Of a stretch of 64,000 nt of DNA, positions 36,634-46,296 are shown piece by piece. The notes beneath the pieces are model-generated. The model was not told the DNA's origin. It ran no database searches and was given only the letters and a program-made list of their open reading frames with translations. The stretch lies in the NCBI GenBank assembly GCA_024637115.1, contig JAGXFU010000010.1, positions 124,001-188,000 of the forward strand. Direction: 5' to 3'. A program made the position numbers and the translations under genes. This DNA is from Actinomycetes bacterium. Lineage in GTDB: Bacteria; Actinomycetota; Coriobacteriia; Anaerosomatales; JAGXFU01. Numbering within the stretch: position 1 is the first letter of the stretch; each line of letters starts with the position of its first letter.

Positions 36634-37191
36634 GTGTCCCGCTGGGTCGCCATCGATTTTGAGACAGCCACGCGCGAGAAGGCGAGCGCATGTGCGCTCG
36701 GAATCGCCGTGATCGAGGACAACCATGTGGTCGAGGAGAGAGCATGGCTCATCCAGCCACCGGGCAACATCTTTGAGCCACGCAACATCTGGGTGCACGG
36801 CATCGACGAGGACATGGTCGCCCAGGAACCCGAATTCGATGAGGTCTGGGTTGAGATCGAACCGTACCTGCGTGGGGCAACTTTGCTCGCGCATAACGCA
36901 CCATTCGATGTTGCGGTGCTGCGCTCGTCGATCGCACGCTACGAGATCGAGCCGCTGGTGTCTCACGGGTATCACTGCACCGTCTCGATGGCGCGTAAGG
37001 TGTGGCCGGCGCTTGCAAACCACAAGCTCAACAGTGTGTGCGACCACTGCGGGATAGAATTGCAGCACCACGATGCGGCGTCAGACGCCGCGGCATGCGC
37101 ACGGATTGCGCTCGCAGGCCAAAGACAGATCGGCTCGCCGACACTCGAAGAACTCGTGAGGCAACTTGGACTGCGAAGGCACGATCTCTAG
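36634..37191 (+). CDS. DEDD-type 3'-5' exonuclease (DNA pol III epsilon-like)
   Basis: WVAIDFETA...LLAHNAPFDVAVLRS...HHDAASDAAACARIAL. Confidence 0.88.
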   Translation: MSRWVAIDFETATREKASACALGIAVIEDNHVVEERAWLIQPPGNIFEPRNIWVHGIDEDMVAQEPEFDEVWVEIEPYLRGATLLAHNAPFDVAVLRSSIARYEIEPLVSHGYHCTVSMARKVWPALANHKLNSVCDHCGIELQHHDAASDAAACARIALAGQRQIGSPTLEELVRQLGLRRHDL

Positions 37192-37210
37192 TCGGCGCGT
37201 CGGCAGTGAA

Positions 37211-37804
37211 TCAGTCGTCTGCCGCGTGAAGTGAACTTCCGCTCGGTTCCCCATCGCAGGTCAGCACGAATCGCGGATCGCGCGGAGGATTGGTGAGCGG
37301 ATTATCGATCGCATAGCGCGTGAGCAGGACGCCTTCGTGCTCCAACGTGCCGTCTGGCACCATGCCGAGGCGACCTGCCACGGCAGCAGAGCGCTCGTTT
37401 GCCGGGTCGATGGCCGAGACGATCTGCGCAAAGCCGACAACGCCAAACAGATAGTCGAGGGCGGCGCGAGCGGCTTCGGTCGCGTATCCATGACCCCACA
37501 GGTCGTGACCGAGCGTCCATCCGAGTTCGATGTCGGGAGCGAACGTGCATCCCACCCCACAGAAACCGGCGAGCCGATCTGGCTCCTCGGCAATCTCAAT
37601 CGCCCAGCGACACCATCCGCGCTCGTTCTGGATGCGGATGTAGCGTTCGATGAAGCGCTCAGCTTGCTGAAGCGTGATGGGCTTGCCGTCGTTCACAAAG
37701 CGGTTCACGTCGGGGTGCTCAAAGAGTTCGACGAGTGCGGGCGCGTCGGCGAGCGACCATGTCCGCAGACGGAGGCGTTCGCTTGTGATGATTATCGGTC
37801 CCAT
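37211..37804 (-). CDS. GNAT acetyltransferase (RimJ/RimL type)
   Basis: ITSERLRLRTWSLADAPALVELF...ELGWTLGHDLWGHGYATEAARAALDYLF. Confidence 0.9.
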   Translation of the reverse strand: MGPIIITSERLRLRTWSLADAPALVELFEHPDVNRFVNDGKPITLQQAERFIERYIRIQNERGWCRWAIEIAEEPDRLAGFCGVGCTFAPDIELGWTLGHDLWGHGYATEAARAALDYLFGVVGFAQIVSAIDPANERSAAVAGRLGMVPDGTLEHEGVLLTRYAIDNPLTNPPRDPRFVLTCDGEPSGSSLHAADD

Positions 37805-37922
37805 AGGGACATGATAAGCCACTGGAGTACAGCGTGCCCGTAGGGGGCAGGGCTCCGCTGCTTGACGACACTCATGCACGGGTATATCGTTCGCCCTGCT
37901 AACTATTAGGAGGACGAACTAA

Positions 37923-38456
37923 ATGTTCTACATGGATCCCGGAAACTCAGGGAGCGAATCATCATCCGAATCACAGGTCGAGCGAGTTGCTCGGAGAACC
38001 GCGCGTACCGTGCCATGGATCATGGGAACGCTTGCCGCCGGCATGCGCGAACAGGGTGAAGGTCTGCATCCATCGCAGCTCAAACTGCTGATGAGCATGC
38101 ACCATGCCCCGGTCTCGCCGACAGAACTCGCCGAGCGCATGGAAGTCTCCATGCCAACGATCTCAAAGACACTCGATGTGCTCGAGCGCAGAGGGCTTGT
38201 CGAGCGCGCTGCCGATGAAGCAGATCGGCGTCGCGTTGTACTCACGATGACCCAGGATGGGCGCTCCACATTGAGCCGCGTTCTCAGTCGCGGCATCGAG
38301 CAGCTTTCCGAGAGTCTCTCCTCGGCAACGCCAGAGGAGCTCGAACGCATCGAGCAGGGAATGAAAAGCCTGAGCGACGTATTCACGCGCGCTCATCCCG
38401 AACACAAAGGTCGCCACTGCAAGCGGCCTGCACAAGAGGGTGACGCCACAACATGA
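37923..38456 (+). CDS. MarR family transcriptional regulator
   Basis: APVSPTELAERMEVSMPTISKTLDVLERRGLVERAADEADRRRVVLTMTQDG. Confidence 0.9.
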   Translation: MFYMDPGNSGSESSSESQVERVARRTARTVPWIMGTLAAGMREQGEGLHPSQLKLLMSMHHAPVSPTELAERMEVSMPTISKTLDVLERRGLVERAADEADRRRVVLTMTQDGRSTLSRVLSRGIEQLSESLSSATPEELERIEQGMKSLSDVFTRAHPEHKGRHCKRPAQEGDATT

Positions 38457-40186
38457 TCGGACTTCTCACAACCTATCTCAAGCCGTATTGGAAGCAACTC
38501 ATCTTTGTCATGGTGCTGCTTCTGATTCAGGCGATCGCCAACCTCTATCTGCCTGAGCTGAATGCGGAGATCATCAACCAGGGCGTGGCCAAGGGCGATA
38601 CGGATTTCATCGCGCGTACCGGAGCGCTCATGCTTGGGGTGACGCTTGTGCTCGGAGTCATCTCGATCATCTCCGTGTACTGGGGATCGAAGACGGCCAT
38701 GGCGTTCGGGCGCGACCTGCGTCACGGCCTGTTCCGTCGCGTACAGAGCTTCTCACTTGCTGAGCTCAACGTGTTCGGCGCACCGTCGCTGATCACGCGC
38801 AACACCAACGACGTGCAGCAGGTCCAGATGGTGGTGCTGCTCGCGCTCAACGTGATGATCACCGCGCCGTTCATGGCGGTCGGTGGCGTGATCATGGCGC
38901 TTCGCCAGGACGTACCGCTCACGGGGCTCCTTGCGGTGATCTTGCCGGTTATGGCGATCTTCATCGGCACCGTGCTCAGGCATGCGCTGCCGCTCTTCAA
39001 AGAGATGCAGGTGCGCGTGGACCGCGTGAACCAGGTGATGCGCGAGAAGCTCTCGGGCATCCGTGTCATTCGCGCGTTCGTGCGCAGCGACTTCGAAGAG
39101 GCCCGCTTCGCCGTTGCCAACGAGGAGCTTTACGAAACCGCACTCGCAGTCGCACGTCTGTTCGCGGTCATGATGCCCGCGCTCATGGCGATCTTCAATC
39201 TCTCGCTCGTGGCCGCGATGTGGTTCGGCGGCTTGCGCATTGAGAGTGGCGCCATGCCGATCGGCAACCTCACGGCATTCCTGACCTACATCATGCAGAT
39301 CCTCATGTCGGTGATGATGGCGACGATCATGTTTGTCATGGTCCCGCGCGCAGCTGCTTCGGCCGAGCGCATCAACGAGGTTCTCGATGTCGAACCCGAG
39401 ATCAGCGATCCCGAGGTGCCCGCGAAGGAGTCTGAATCCCACGGATTCATCGAGTTCCAGGATGTCGAGTTCCGTTATCCCGGTGCCGAGGAGCCCGTGC
39501 TCTGTGGCGTCTCATTCAAAGCAGGGCCAGGCCAGACAACTGCGATCGTAGGAAGCACGGGCAGCGGAAAGTCCACGCTGATCAATCTGATTCCGCGCTT
39601 CTACGACGTGACCGGCGGGCGCATTCTCGTTGACGGCGTCGATGTCCGCGAGATGACCCAGGAAAGCCTCTGGCGCAAGATCGGCTTCATTCCTCAGCAG
39701 GCGTTCCTCTTCACGGGGACCGTTGAGAGCAACCTGCGATACGGCAAGGAAGACGCGACCGAAGAAGAGCTCTGGCATGCCCTCAAGATCGCGCAGGGCA
39801 AGGAGTTCGTCTCCGAGATGTCCGAGGGGCTCGAGGCACCGATCAGCCAGGGCGGCATGAACGTATCCGGCGGTCAGCGCCAGCGCCTGGCCATTGCTCG
39901 CGCTCTCGTGAAACGTCCCGAGATCTACGTGTTCGACGATAGCTTCTCGGCGCTCGACTTTGCCACGGACGCGCGTTTGCGCACCGCGCTCAAGAGAGAC
40001 ATCACCGGCTCGACCGTGCTCATCGTTGCGCAGCGCGTCAGCACGATCATGCGGGCTGACAATATCGTCGTGCTCGACAAGGGCAGAGTCGTGGGCACGG
40101 GCACGCACGAGGAACTTCTGCGAACGTGTGAAACGTACCAGGAGATCGTCGAGTCACAACTCACCGAGGAGGAGGCTGCATCGTGA
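38453..40186 (+). CDS. ABC exporter, fused permease/ATPase subunit A
   Basis: GSTGSGKSTLINLIPRFYD, VSGGQRQRLAIARALVKRPEIYVFDDSFSALD. Confidence 0.95.
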   Translation: MIGLLTTYLKPYWKQLIFVMVLLLIQAIANLYLPELNAEIINQGVAKGDTDFIARTGALMLGVTLVLGVISIISVYWGSKTAMAFGRDLRHGLFRRVQSFSLAELNVFGAPSLITRNTNDVQQVQMVVLLALNVMITAPFMAVGGVIMALRQDVPLTGLLAVILPVMAIFIGTVLRHALPLFKEMQVRVDRVNQVMREKLSGIRVIRAFVRSDFEEARFAVANEELYETALAVARLFAVMMPALMAIFNLSLVAAMWFGGLRIESGAMPIGNLTAFLTYIMQILMSVMMATIMFVMVPRAAASAERINEVLDVEPEISDPEVPAKESESHGFIEFQDVEFRYPGAEEPVLCGVSFKAGPGQTTAIVGSTGSGKSTLINLIPRFYDVTGGRILVDGVDVREMTQESLWRKIGFIPQQAFLFTGTVESNLRYGKEDATEEELWHALKIAQGKEFVSEMSEGLEAPISQGGMNVSGGQRQRLAIARALVKRPEIYVFDDSFSALDFATDARLRTALKRDITGSTVLIVAQRVSTIMRADNIVVLDKGRVVGTGTHEELLRTCETYQEIVESQLTEEEAAS

Positions 40187-42165
40187 GCGATCATACGAGC
40201 AACACAAAGCCAGCAGCCGGCCCCGGCTCGGGTCGTGGACCCGGAGGACCGGGCATGGGTTTTGGCCGCGGGATGGCTCCGGCTGCCAAGAGCAAGGACT
40301 TCAGGGGATCGCTCAAGCGACTGGCCCGGTATCTGAAGCCGTTCCAGTGGGTGATCGCATTCATCATCGCGCTCGCTGTGATCAGCGTTTCGTTCAGCAT
40401 TGTGGGACCAAAGATCCTTGGCGAGGCTACCAATGTGCTATTCGAGGGCGTGATCAGTGCGCAACTTCCCGAGGGCGTGACACAGGCTCAGGCGGTTGAG
40501 GGTCTCAGGGCGCAGGGCCAGGACCAGCTCGCCGAGATGATCTCGAGCATGAATCTGACTCCCGGGCAGGGTGTGGACTTCAGCGCCATCAGCACGCTCA
40601 TGATGTGGCTCATTGGCGTATACGTGCTGAGCGCGCTCTTTGGATGGCTCCAGCAGTACCTCATGGCCGGCGTTGCGCAGCGTACGGTGTATCGACTTCG
40701 CGAAGAGGTCGACCTCAAGCTGGCCAGGTTGCCACTCAAGTACTTCGATGACAACTCGCGCGGCGACACGCTCAGCCGCGTGACGAACGACATCGACAAC
40801 ATCTCGAACACGCTCTCCCAGAGCGCGACGCAGATCATCACGTCGGTGCTCACGATCGTTGGCGTCCTTGGGATGATGTTCTGGATCAGCCCGCTTCTCG
40901 CCATGATCTCGCTGCTGGTGATTCCCGCGAGCCTTGTGGTCACGATGTTCATCGCCAAACGCTCGCAAAAGCAGTTTGCTGCGCAGTGGGAAAAGACCGG
41001 CACGCTCAATGGGCACATCGAGGAGATGTTCACCGGTCACGGTGTGGTGAAGGTCTTTGGTCACCAGGAAGAAGCAATCGAAGTCTTTGATATCGAGAAC
41101 GAAGGGCTCTACGAAGCGAGTTTCAAGGCACAGTTCATCTCGGGCACGATCATGCCGACATTGAGCTTCCTCAACAACATCAACTACGTAGGAGTCGCGG
41201 TTATCGGTGGCCTCCGCGTGGCGAATGGCATGCTCTCGCTTGGTGACGTGCAGGCATTCATCCAGTATTCGCGCCAATTCACGCAGCCGATCATTCAGAC
41301 CGCGAGTATCGCGAACACGCTGCAGTCAACGGTCGCCTCGGCAGAGCGCGTGTTCGAGCTGCTCGATGCTACCGAGGAGGAGCCCGACACGGCGACCCCG
41401 CAGGTGCTCGAGCGCGCTGAGGGCCACGTTGAGTTCCGTAACGTGTCGTTCCGCTACATCGAGGACACGCCGCTGATCGAGAACCTCGATCTCGAGGCTG
41501 AGCCCGGGCAGACCGTGGCGATCGTTGGCCCGACCGGTGCCGGCAAGACCACGCTGGTCAACCTGTTGATGCGGTTCTACGAGATCGACGAGGGTGCCAT
41601 CCTTGTGGACGGCATCGACATTCGAGACATGACGCGAAACAACCTACGCCGCACGTTCGGCATGGTGCTGCAGGATACGTGGCTGTTCAAGGGCACGATC
41701 CGCGAGAACCTTGCATACGGACGTGAAGATGCAACACCCGAACAGATCGACCATGCGGCGACCATGGCGCACGTCGATCACTTCGTGCGCACACTGCCGG
41801 ATGGCTACGATACCGAGCTCAACGATGAGAGCTCGAACATCTCGCAGGGCCAGCGTCAGTTGCTGACCATCGCCCGGGCGTTCCTCGCCGATCCGCGTAT
41901 CCTCATCCTCGACGAGGCCACGAGCTCGGTCGACACACGTACCGAGGCGCTGATCCAGAAGGCCATGACAGAGCTCATGAAGAACCGCACGAGCTTCGTG
42001 ATCGCGCACAGGCTCTCAACGATTCGCGATGCCGACACGATCCTTGTCATGAACGACGGCCAGATCATCGAGAGCGGGAATCATACCGACCTCATGGCCG
42101 CAGGCGGCTTCTACTGCGACCTGTACAACAGTCAGTTCACCGCTCCGCTCGACGAAGCGGTGTAG
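40183..42165 (+). CDS. ABC exporter, fused permease/ATPase subunit B
   Basis: GPTGAGKTTLVNLLMRFYE, ISQGQRQLLTIARAFLADPRILILDEATSSVD. Confidence 0.95.
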   Translation: MSDHTSNTKPAAGPGSGRGPGGPGMGFGRGMAPAAKSKDFRGSLKRLARYLKPFQWVIAFIIALAVISVSFSIVGPKILGEATNVLFEGVISAQLPEGVTQAQAVEGLRAQGQDQLAEMISSMNLTPGQGVDFSAISTLMMWLIGVYVLSALFGWLQQYLMAGVAQRTVYRLREEVDLKLARLPLKYFDDNSRGDTLSRVTNDIDNISNTLSQSATQIITSVLTIVGVLGMMFWISPLLAMISLLVIPASLVVTMFIAKRSQKQFAAQWEKTGTLNGHIEEMFTGHGVVKVFGHQEEAIEVFDIENEGLYEASFKAQFISGTIMPTLSFLNNINYVGVAVIGGLRVANGMLSLGDVQAFIQYSRQFTQPIIQTASIANTLQSTVASAERVFELLDATEEEPDTATPQVLERAEGHVEFRNVSFRYIEDTPLIENLDLEAEPGQTVAIVGPTGAGKTTLVNLLMRFYEIDEGAILVDGIDIRDMTRNNLRRTFGMVLQDTWLFKGTIRENLAYGREDATPEQIDHAATMAHVDHFVRTLPDGYDTELNDESSNISQGQRQLLTIARAFLADPRILILDEATSSVDTRTEALIQKAMTELMKNRTSFVIAHRLSTIRDADTILVMNDGQIIESGNHTDLMAAGGFYCDLYNSQFTAPLDEAV

Positions 42166-42227
42166 TGCAATCGCAAACAGGGCGCTGGGTGCGCTGCGCT
42201 TGCGGTTGTGACCGATGATTCGTAGGA

Positions 42228-42239
42228 TAGGTTGACCTA
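42228..42239. promoter_or_regulatory. Palindrome before tetR (42261)
   Basis: TAGGT-TG-ACCTA. Confidence 0.4.
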
Positions 42240-42260
42240 CAGAATGGAGATTCGGTTCTC

Positions 42261-42845
42261 GTGACGAACGCAACTGCAGATACCGGCACGGTCCGTGACC
42301 GAATCCTTGCCTCGGCCCAACACCTCTTTGTGGACAAGGGCTTTCACAACACGTCCATTCCCGACATCGTCTCAGCCTCGGGCACGAGTATTGGTGCTGT
42401 TTACCACCACTTCACGAGCAAAGATGAGCTTGCGCACGTGCTGCACAGGCAACTCGTGGATCAATTCGTGGTGCTCTCCGCCACAGAGGTACTCGCGTTC
42501 CCCGATGCACAGTCGCGAGTGCGCGGCTATGTGTCGATGCTCTTTCGTCTCACTGAAGAAGATCCGTACTTTGTCTCCTACCTGATCTTTGCTAGGCCCA
42601 GCAGCGTGGTCGAGGACAACCTGACCGTGTGTTCGCGAGAGGGTCTCGAGGTCACCCGGCACATTATCGTTGACGGGCAGCGCGCAGGGGAGGTGCGCGA
42701 TCTTGATGCTCGCGTGCTCTGCGGAGTGATATCGGGAGCGATTATGCGTCTGATCGACCTCCGGCTTGATGGGGTCATTACCGAGCCGCTCACCGGCATG
42801 GTAGATGATACAGCCGCTGCCATCTGGGCCAGCATCAGCGCCTGA
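42261..42845 (+). CDS. TetR family transcriptional regulator
   Basis: DRILASAQHLFVDKGFHNTSIPDIVSASGTSIGAVYHHFTSKDELAHVL. Confidence 0.93.
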   Translation: MTNATADTGTVRDRILASAQHLFVDKGFHNTSIPDIVSASGTSIGAVYHHFTSKDELAHVLHRQLVDQFVVLSATEVLAFPDAQSRVRGYVSMLFRLTEEDPYFVSYLIFARPSSVVEDNLTVCSREGLEVTRHIIVDGQRAGEVRDLDARVLCGVISGAIMRLIDLRLDGVITEPLTGMVDDTAAAIWASISA

Positions 42846-42892
42846 ACTGCACTTTCCTCCGAGTTCCTGAAGAACCCTTGCGCTATCGCTGT

Positions 42893-42931
42893 CAGAACGA
42901 CTATTCTTTCTGTATGACAGAACGAACATTC
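42893..42931. repeat. Direct repeat pair CAGAACGACTATTC / CAGAACGAACATTC, 25-bp register
   Basis: 42893-42906 and 42918-42931, upstream of the FAD/Fe-S oxidoreductase. Confidence 0.6.
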
Positions 42932-42971
42932 GGTCGGAACAGGTCGTCGGTGCGAGCGGAAGGAATGAGCC

Positions 42972-45647
42972 ATGTTGAGCGAGATCAAGGAACTGTTTGG
43001 TGAACGGGCGAGCGATGATGCCTTGCGGCGATTCGTGTACGGACACGACATGGGCGCGCTCCCCGATGCGATAGGCCGCTTCATTGACAACGTCCCTTCG
43101 CTCGTGGTCCAGCCACTCACCGAGGCCGAAGTCGTTGCCCTCGTGAACAGCGCTCGGGCATCCAAGACGCCGCTGGTTCCCCGCGGCGGCGCAACTGCCG
43201 GATTTGGCGGAGCCGTGCCAGCCAAGAGCGGTATCGTGCTGGATTTCGTGCGCATGGCGGCAGTGACATCGACCGACAAAGCGAACCTGAGCGTCACTGT
43301 CGAGCCGGGCGTCGTCTTTGCGGATCTGGAGAAGCAGTTGAGAAGCCAGGGGCTCCGACTTCCCCTCTATCCCACAAGCGCGCTCTCAGCGACCGTGGGT
43401 GGCTGGGTCGCACAGGGCGGAGCGGGAATCGGGAGCCGTGCAGAGGGTGACCTGCTCGACAGCATCATCTCGGTGCGAATCGTTCTTGGTACCGGCGAGG
43501 TGCGCGAACTCAGCAATGGGGACCTTCGACTCTGTTACGCCATGGAGGGAATCACGGGCATCATCACGAGTGTCACTCTTGCCGTGCTTCCTGCAGCCGA
43601 GCTCACGCCCAAGCTGTACGCGTTCTCCTCGGCATCGTCGGCACAGGGCTTTGTAGATTCCACCGCTGATCTCGATGTCTGGCACCTCAACGTGCAGCCG
43701 CCGCACTTCGTTGCGCTCAAGAACCGTGCTACAGGGGAGCACCTTCCCGAGGAGTGGCTTGTGTTCGCTGCGTTCGTTGAGTCAGCGGACACCGCTGCAG
43801 GCCTTAAAGAGCGAGCCGCTGCTGCAGGTGGACGTGCGCTCTCTGCCCACGACGCAGAGCATGAGTGGGGCGAGCGCTTCTATCCGCTGCGCGGCAAGAA
43901 GTTCGGCCCTTCGATCGTGGCGACCGATGTCGTGATTCCCGCGGACAAACTCACCGAGTTCGCGAAGAAGATCGCCAACAAGTTCGGTGATGAACTCATC
44001 TATGAGGCGACTGCGGTGGGCGTCAACGAGTACGCCATCATCGGCTTCATGCTTGCCGATGAGCGAAAGCTTAGCTTCACCGTGCTCTTCTCCAACTCGC
44101 TTGCCGTCAACGAGATCGCTAAGAAGGTCGGTGGACGTGCCTTTGCAAGCGGCATGTATCTCACGCCAGAGTCAGAGGCGATCTTTGGGAAGGCGCTCCT
44201 TGAGCAGGTTGTGGCGTTCAAGCGCGAAACGGATCCGGCGGGCATCCTCAACCCCGGCAAGGTGCTGCCGATCAAGTACGACCCGACCTCTCCGGTCAAG
44301 TTGATTGCGCGTGCCGTGGGTTCAGCCCGTGGCGTCTCGGGTATCGGTGGGGCGCTGGGCAAGGTCATGAACGGCAATGGCAACAGCGCCAAGAAGATCT
44401 CTGATCTGCCCAACCACATGGAGGACGGTGCGTTCGCCTGCGCGAGCTGCGGTTTCTGTCGCGGCGTGTGTACGGTGTTTGCGCCAGACCCCTGGGAGGA
44501 CAACTCGCCGCGTGGTAAGTGGTACATGCTCAAGGAGTATGCCAAGGGCAACCTGGAATTCGATCAGGCAATGGCCACCAAGATCAACCTCTGCACGACC
44601 TGCAAGCGCTGCGACACCGTGTGCGAGGTGTCGCTTCACATGGCGCACGAGTTCATGGGCGTGAAGCCCTACCTGCTCGATGCGAAGGAGTTCGAGAACA
44701 CCGGCCTCTCTGATGTGCGCGCTAACGTGCTCACGACCGGCAACTTCTGGGGCGCGCCGAGCGAGGGCACCGAGTGGCGGACAGACGATATGCGCTTCTC
44801 AAGCGACAGCGGTGTTGGCTACTGGCCGGGATGCTGGTCGAGCGTAGTGACCAAGAACGCACCGCAGAACGCTGTTCACCTAATGAACGCCGCAGGCGTC
44901 GAACCCGTGTACCTGGGCGATAAAGAGGTATGCTGCGGCCTTTACCATGCCCTTGGCGGATATGCCGAGGATTTCGCCAAGCGTGTCGCCGACAACCTCA
45001 CCCTCATGAATGAGCGGGGCATCAAGACGATCATCACCTCGTGCCCCGGCTGTTTTGCAACGTTCACCGAGAACTACAAGAGCGTTGCACAGGAACTCGG
45101 GATCCCGTGCGACATCGAGTTCAAGCACGTGGTCGTCTACCTGAGCGAGCTGGTGGAGCAAGGCAAGCTCTCGTTCCCTGAGGCCCAGCCTGTGTCGGTC
45201 ACCTACCACGACTCGTGTCATCTCGGTCGCTGGTTTGGTAAGTACGAGGAGCCACGCACCGTGCTCAATGCGATGCCCGGACTCGAACTGAGGGAAATGG
45301 ATCACAGCAAGGAAGATGCTCAGTGCTGCGGGCTGGTGGGAGCGTTCTATCATCTCCCCACAGTCGAGCACTCTGCCGTTACCCGCGTGACAGAGGCGGA
45401 GTCGACCGGTGCAGAGTACCTTGTGACCAACTGCGCGGGCTGTGCATCGCAGTTCAACGCGGCAACGAACGCGATGGGCACGGCTATCAAGCAGAAGGAT
45501 CTGACCGACCTGGCCGCCGAGGCACTTGGCTACGAGGTCTACGATCCAACCGACGCCATCGCCGGTGCCATGCAGGGTGCGGTACAGATGCTCACAGGAT
45601 CAATCACTGCTCCACGCAAATGCGAGATGTGCGGGGCGTGCGAGTAG
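42972..45647 (+). CDS. FAD-binding oxidase fused to Fe-S/CCG domains (GlcD-GlcF / D-lactate dehydrogenase type)
   Basis: PRGGATAGFGGAVPAKSGIVLDF...; CASCGFCRGVCTVFAPD, CTTCKRCDTVCEVS; CCG motifs CCGLYHALGG and CCGLVGAFYHLP. Confidence 0.92.
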   Translation: MLSEIKELFGERASDDALRRFVYGHDMGALPDAIGRFIDNVPSLVVQPLTEAEVVALVNSARASKTPLVPRGGATAGFGGAVPAKSGIVLDFVRMAAVTSTDKANLSVTVEPGVVFADLEKQLRSQGLRLPLYPTSALSATVGGWVAQGGAGIGSRAEGDLLDSIISVRIVLGTGEVRELSNGDLRLCYAMEGITGIITSVTLAVLPAAELTPKLYAFSSASSAQGFVDSTADLDVWHLNVQPPHFVALKNRATGEHLPEEWLVFAAFVESADTAAGLKERAAAAGGRALSAHDAEHEWGERFYPLRGKKFGPSIVATDVVIPADKLTEFAKKIANKFGDELIYEATAVGVNEYAIIGFMLADERKLSFTVLFSNSLAVNEIAKKVGGRAFASGMYLTPESEAIFGKALLEQVVAFKRETDPAGILNPGKVLPIKYDPTSPVKLIARAVGSARGVSGIGGALGKVMNGNGNSAKKISDLPNHMEDGAFACASCGFCRGVCTVFAPDPWEDNSPRGKWYMLKEYAKGNLEFDQAMATKINLCTTCKRCDTVCEVSLHMAHEFMGVKPYLLDAKEFENTGLSDVRANVLTTGNFWGAPSEGTEWRTDDMRFSSDSGVGYWPGCWSSVVTKNAPQNAVHLMNAAGVEPVYLGDKEVCCGLYHALGGYAEDFAKRVADNLTLMNERGIKTIITSCPGCFATFTENYKSVAQELGIPCDIEFKHVVVYLSELVEQGKLSFPEAQPVSVTYHDSCHLGRWFGKYEEPRTVLNAMPGLELREMDHSKEDAQCCGLVGAFYHLPTVEHSAVTRVTEAESTGAEYLVTNCAGCASQFNAATNAMGTAIKQKDLTDLAAEALGYEVYDPTDAIAGAMQGAVQMLTGSITAPRKCEMCGACE

Positions 45648-45671
45648 CTCGGCCATTGGTGTAGCACGCAG

Positions 45672-45707
45672 CAGAGCGCTCGCGGGGGGTAGTCTGCGAG
45701 CGCTCTG
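45672..45707. terminator. 12-bp perfect stem-loop downstream of the oxidoreductase
   Basis: CAGAGCGCTCGC-ggggggtagtct-GCGAGCGCTCTG. Confidence 0.55.
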
Positions 45708-45743
45708 TGCGTTCATGCTCTCGACGTAGGCGCGCCGATCGGT

Positions 45744-46145
45744 CTAGTGGTGCAGCCGTGTGAGCGAAATGATATTGCCTTCACTGTCTGTGAACCAGGC
45801 GGAATCACCGTTGGGTAGGGATGCGACTCCATGCACGGTTTTGAGTTCCGGCATGTCGTATTCAGCGAACCTCACGCCGTGGTGGCGCATTTCAGTCATG
45901 GCCGCCGACAGGTCATCGACCATGAGCACCGCCGCAGTATGCGTCGCTTTGGTGCGTTCGCGTTCGTAGACCAGAATGCGGGTATCATGCCCCGCATGGA
46001 TCATGAACTGGTGGCCCTCTGGCATATCCTCTACCTCGAAACCGAGCGTATCGTGGTAGAACTTTCGGGCTCTCGCGAGATCCTCGGCCGGCAGGACCGG
46101 GAAGGCCGACGCGGTGCTGACACGCGTCTTTGTCTCTGGCGTCAT
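45744..46145 (-). CDS. VOC/glyoxalase family protein
   Basis: AFPVLPAEDLARARKFYHDTLGFEVEDMP...WFTDSEGNIISLTRL. Confidence 0.88.
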   Translation of the reverse strand: MTPETKTRVSTASAFPVLPAEDLARARKFYHDTLGFEVEDMPEGHQFMIHAGHDTRILVYERERTKATHTAAVLMVDDLSAAMTEMRHHGVRFAEYDMPELKTVHGVASLPNGDSAWFTDSEGNIISLTRLHH

Positions 46146-46296
46146 CGTGAACACCTCCTTCACTCGACCTCCCGTTTGTTCCATCATGTGCCCGACGCGA
46201 AACACCTGCAGGTGAGCGTGCGGTCTTGCGGTGGTCGTGGAGTGCCCCTATGCTGTATGAACTACACTTAACATCTGCGTCAGCCGGGGAAATCGC

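Noticed and set aside
38453-42165. MarR plus two fused ABC exporters as an unusual system
   Set aside because: Standard heterodimeric multidrug ABC exporter operon.
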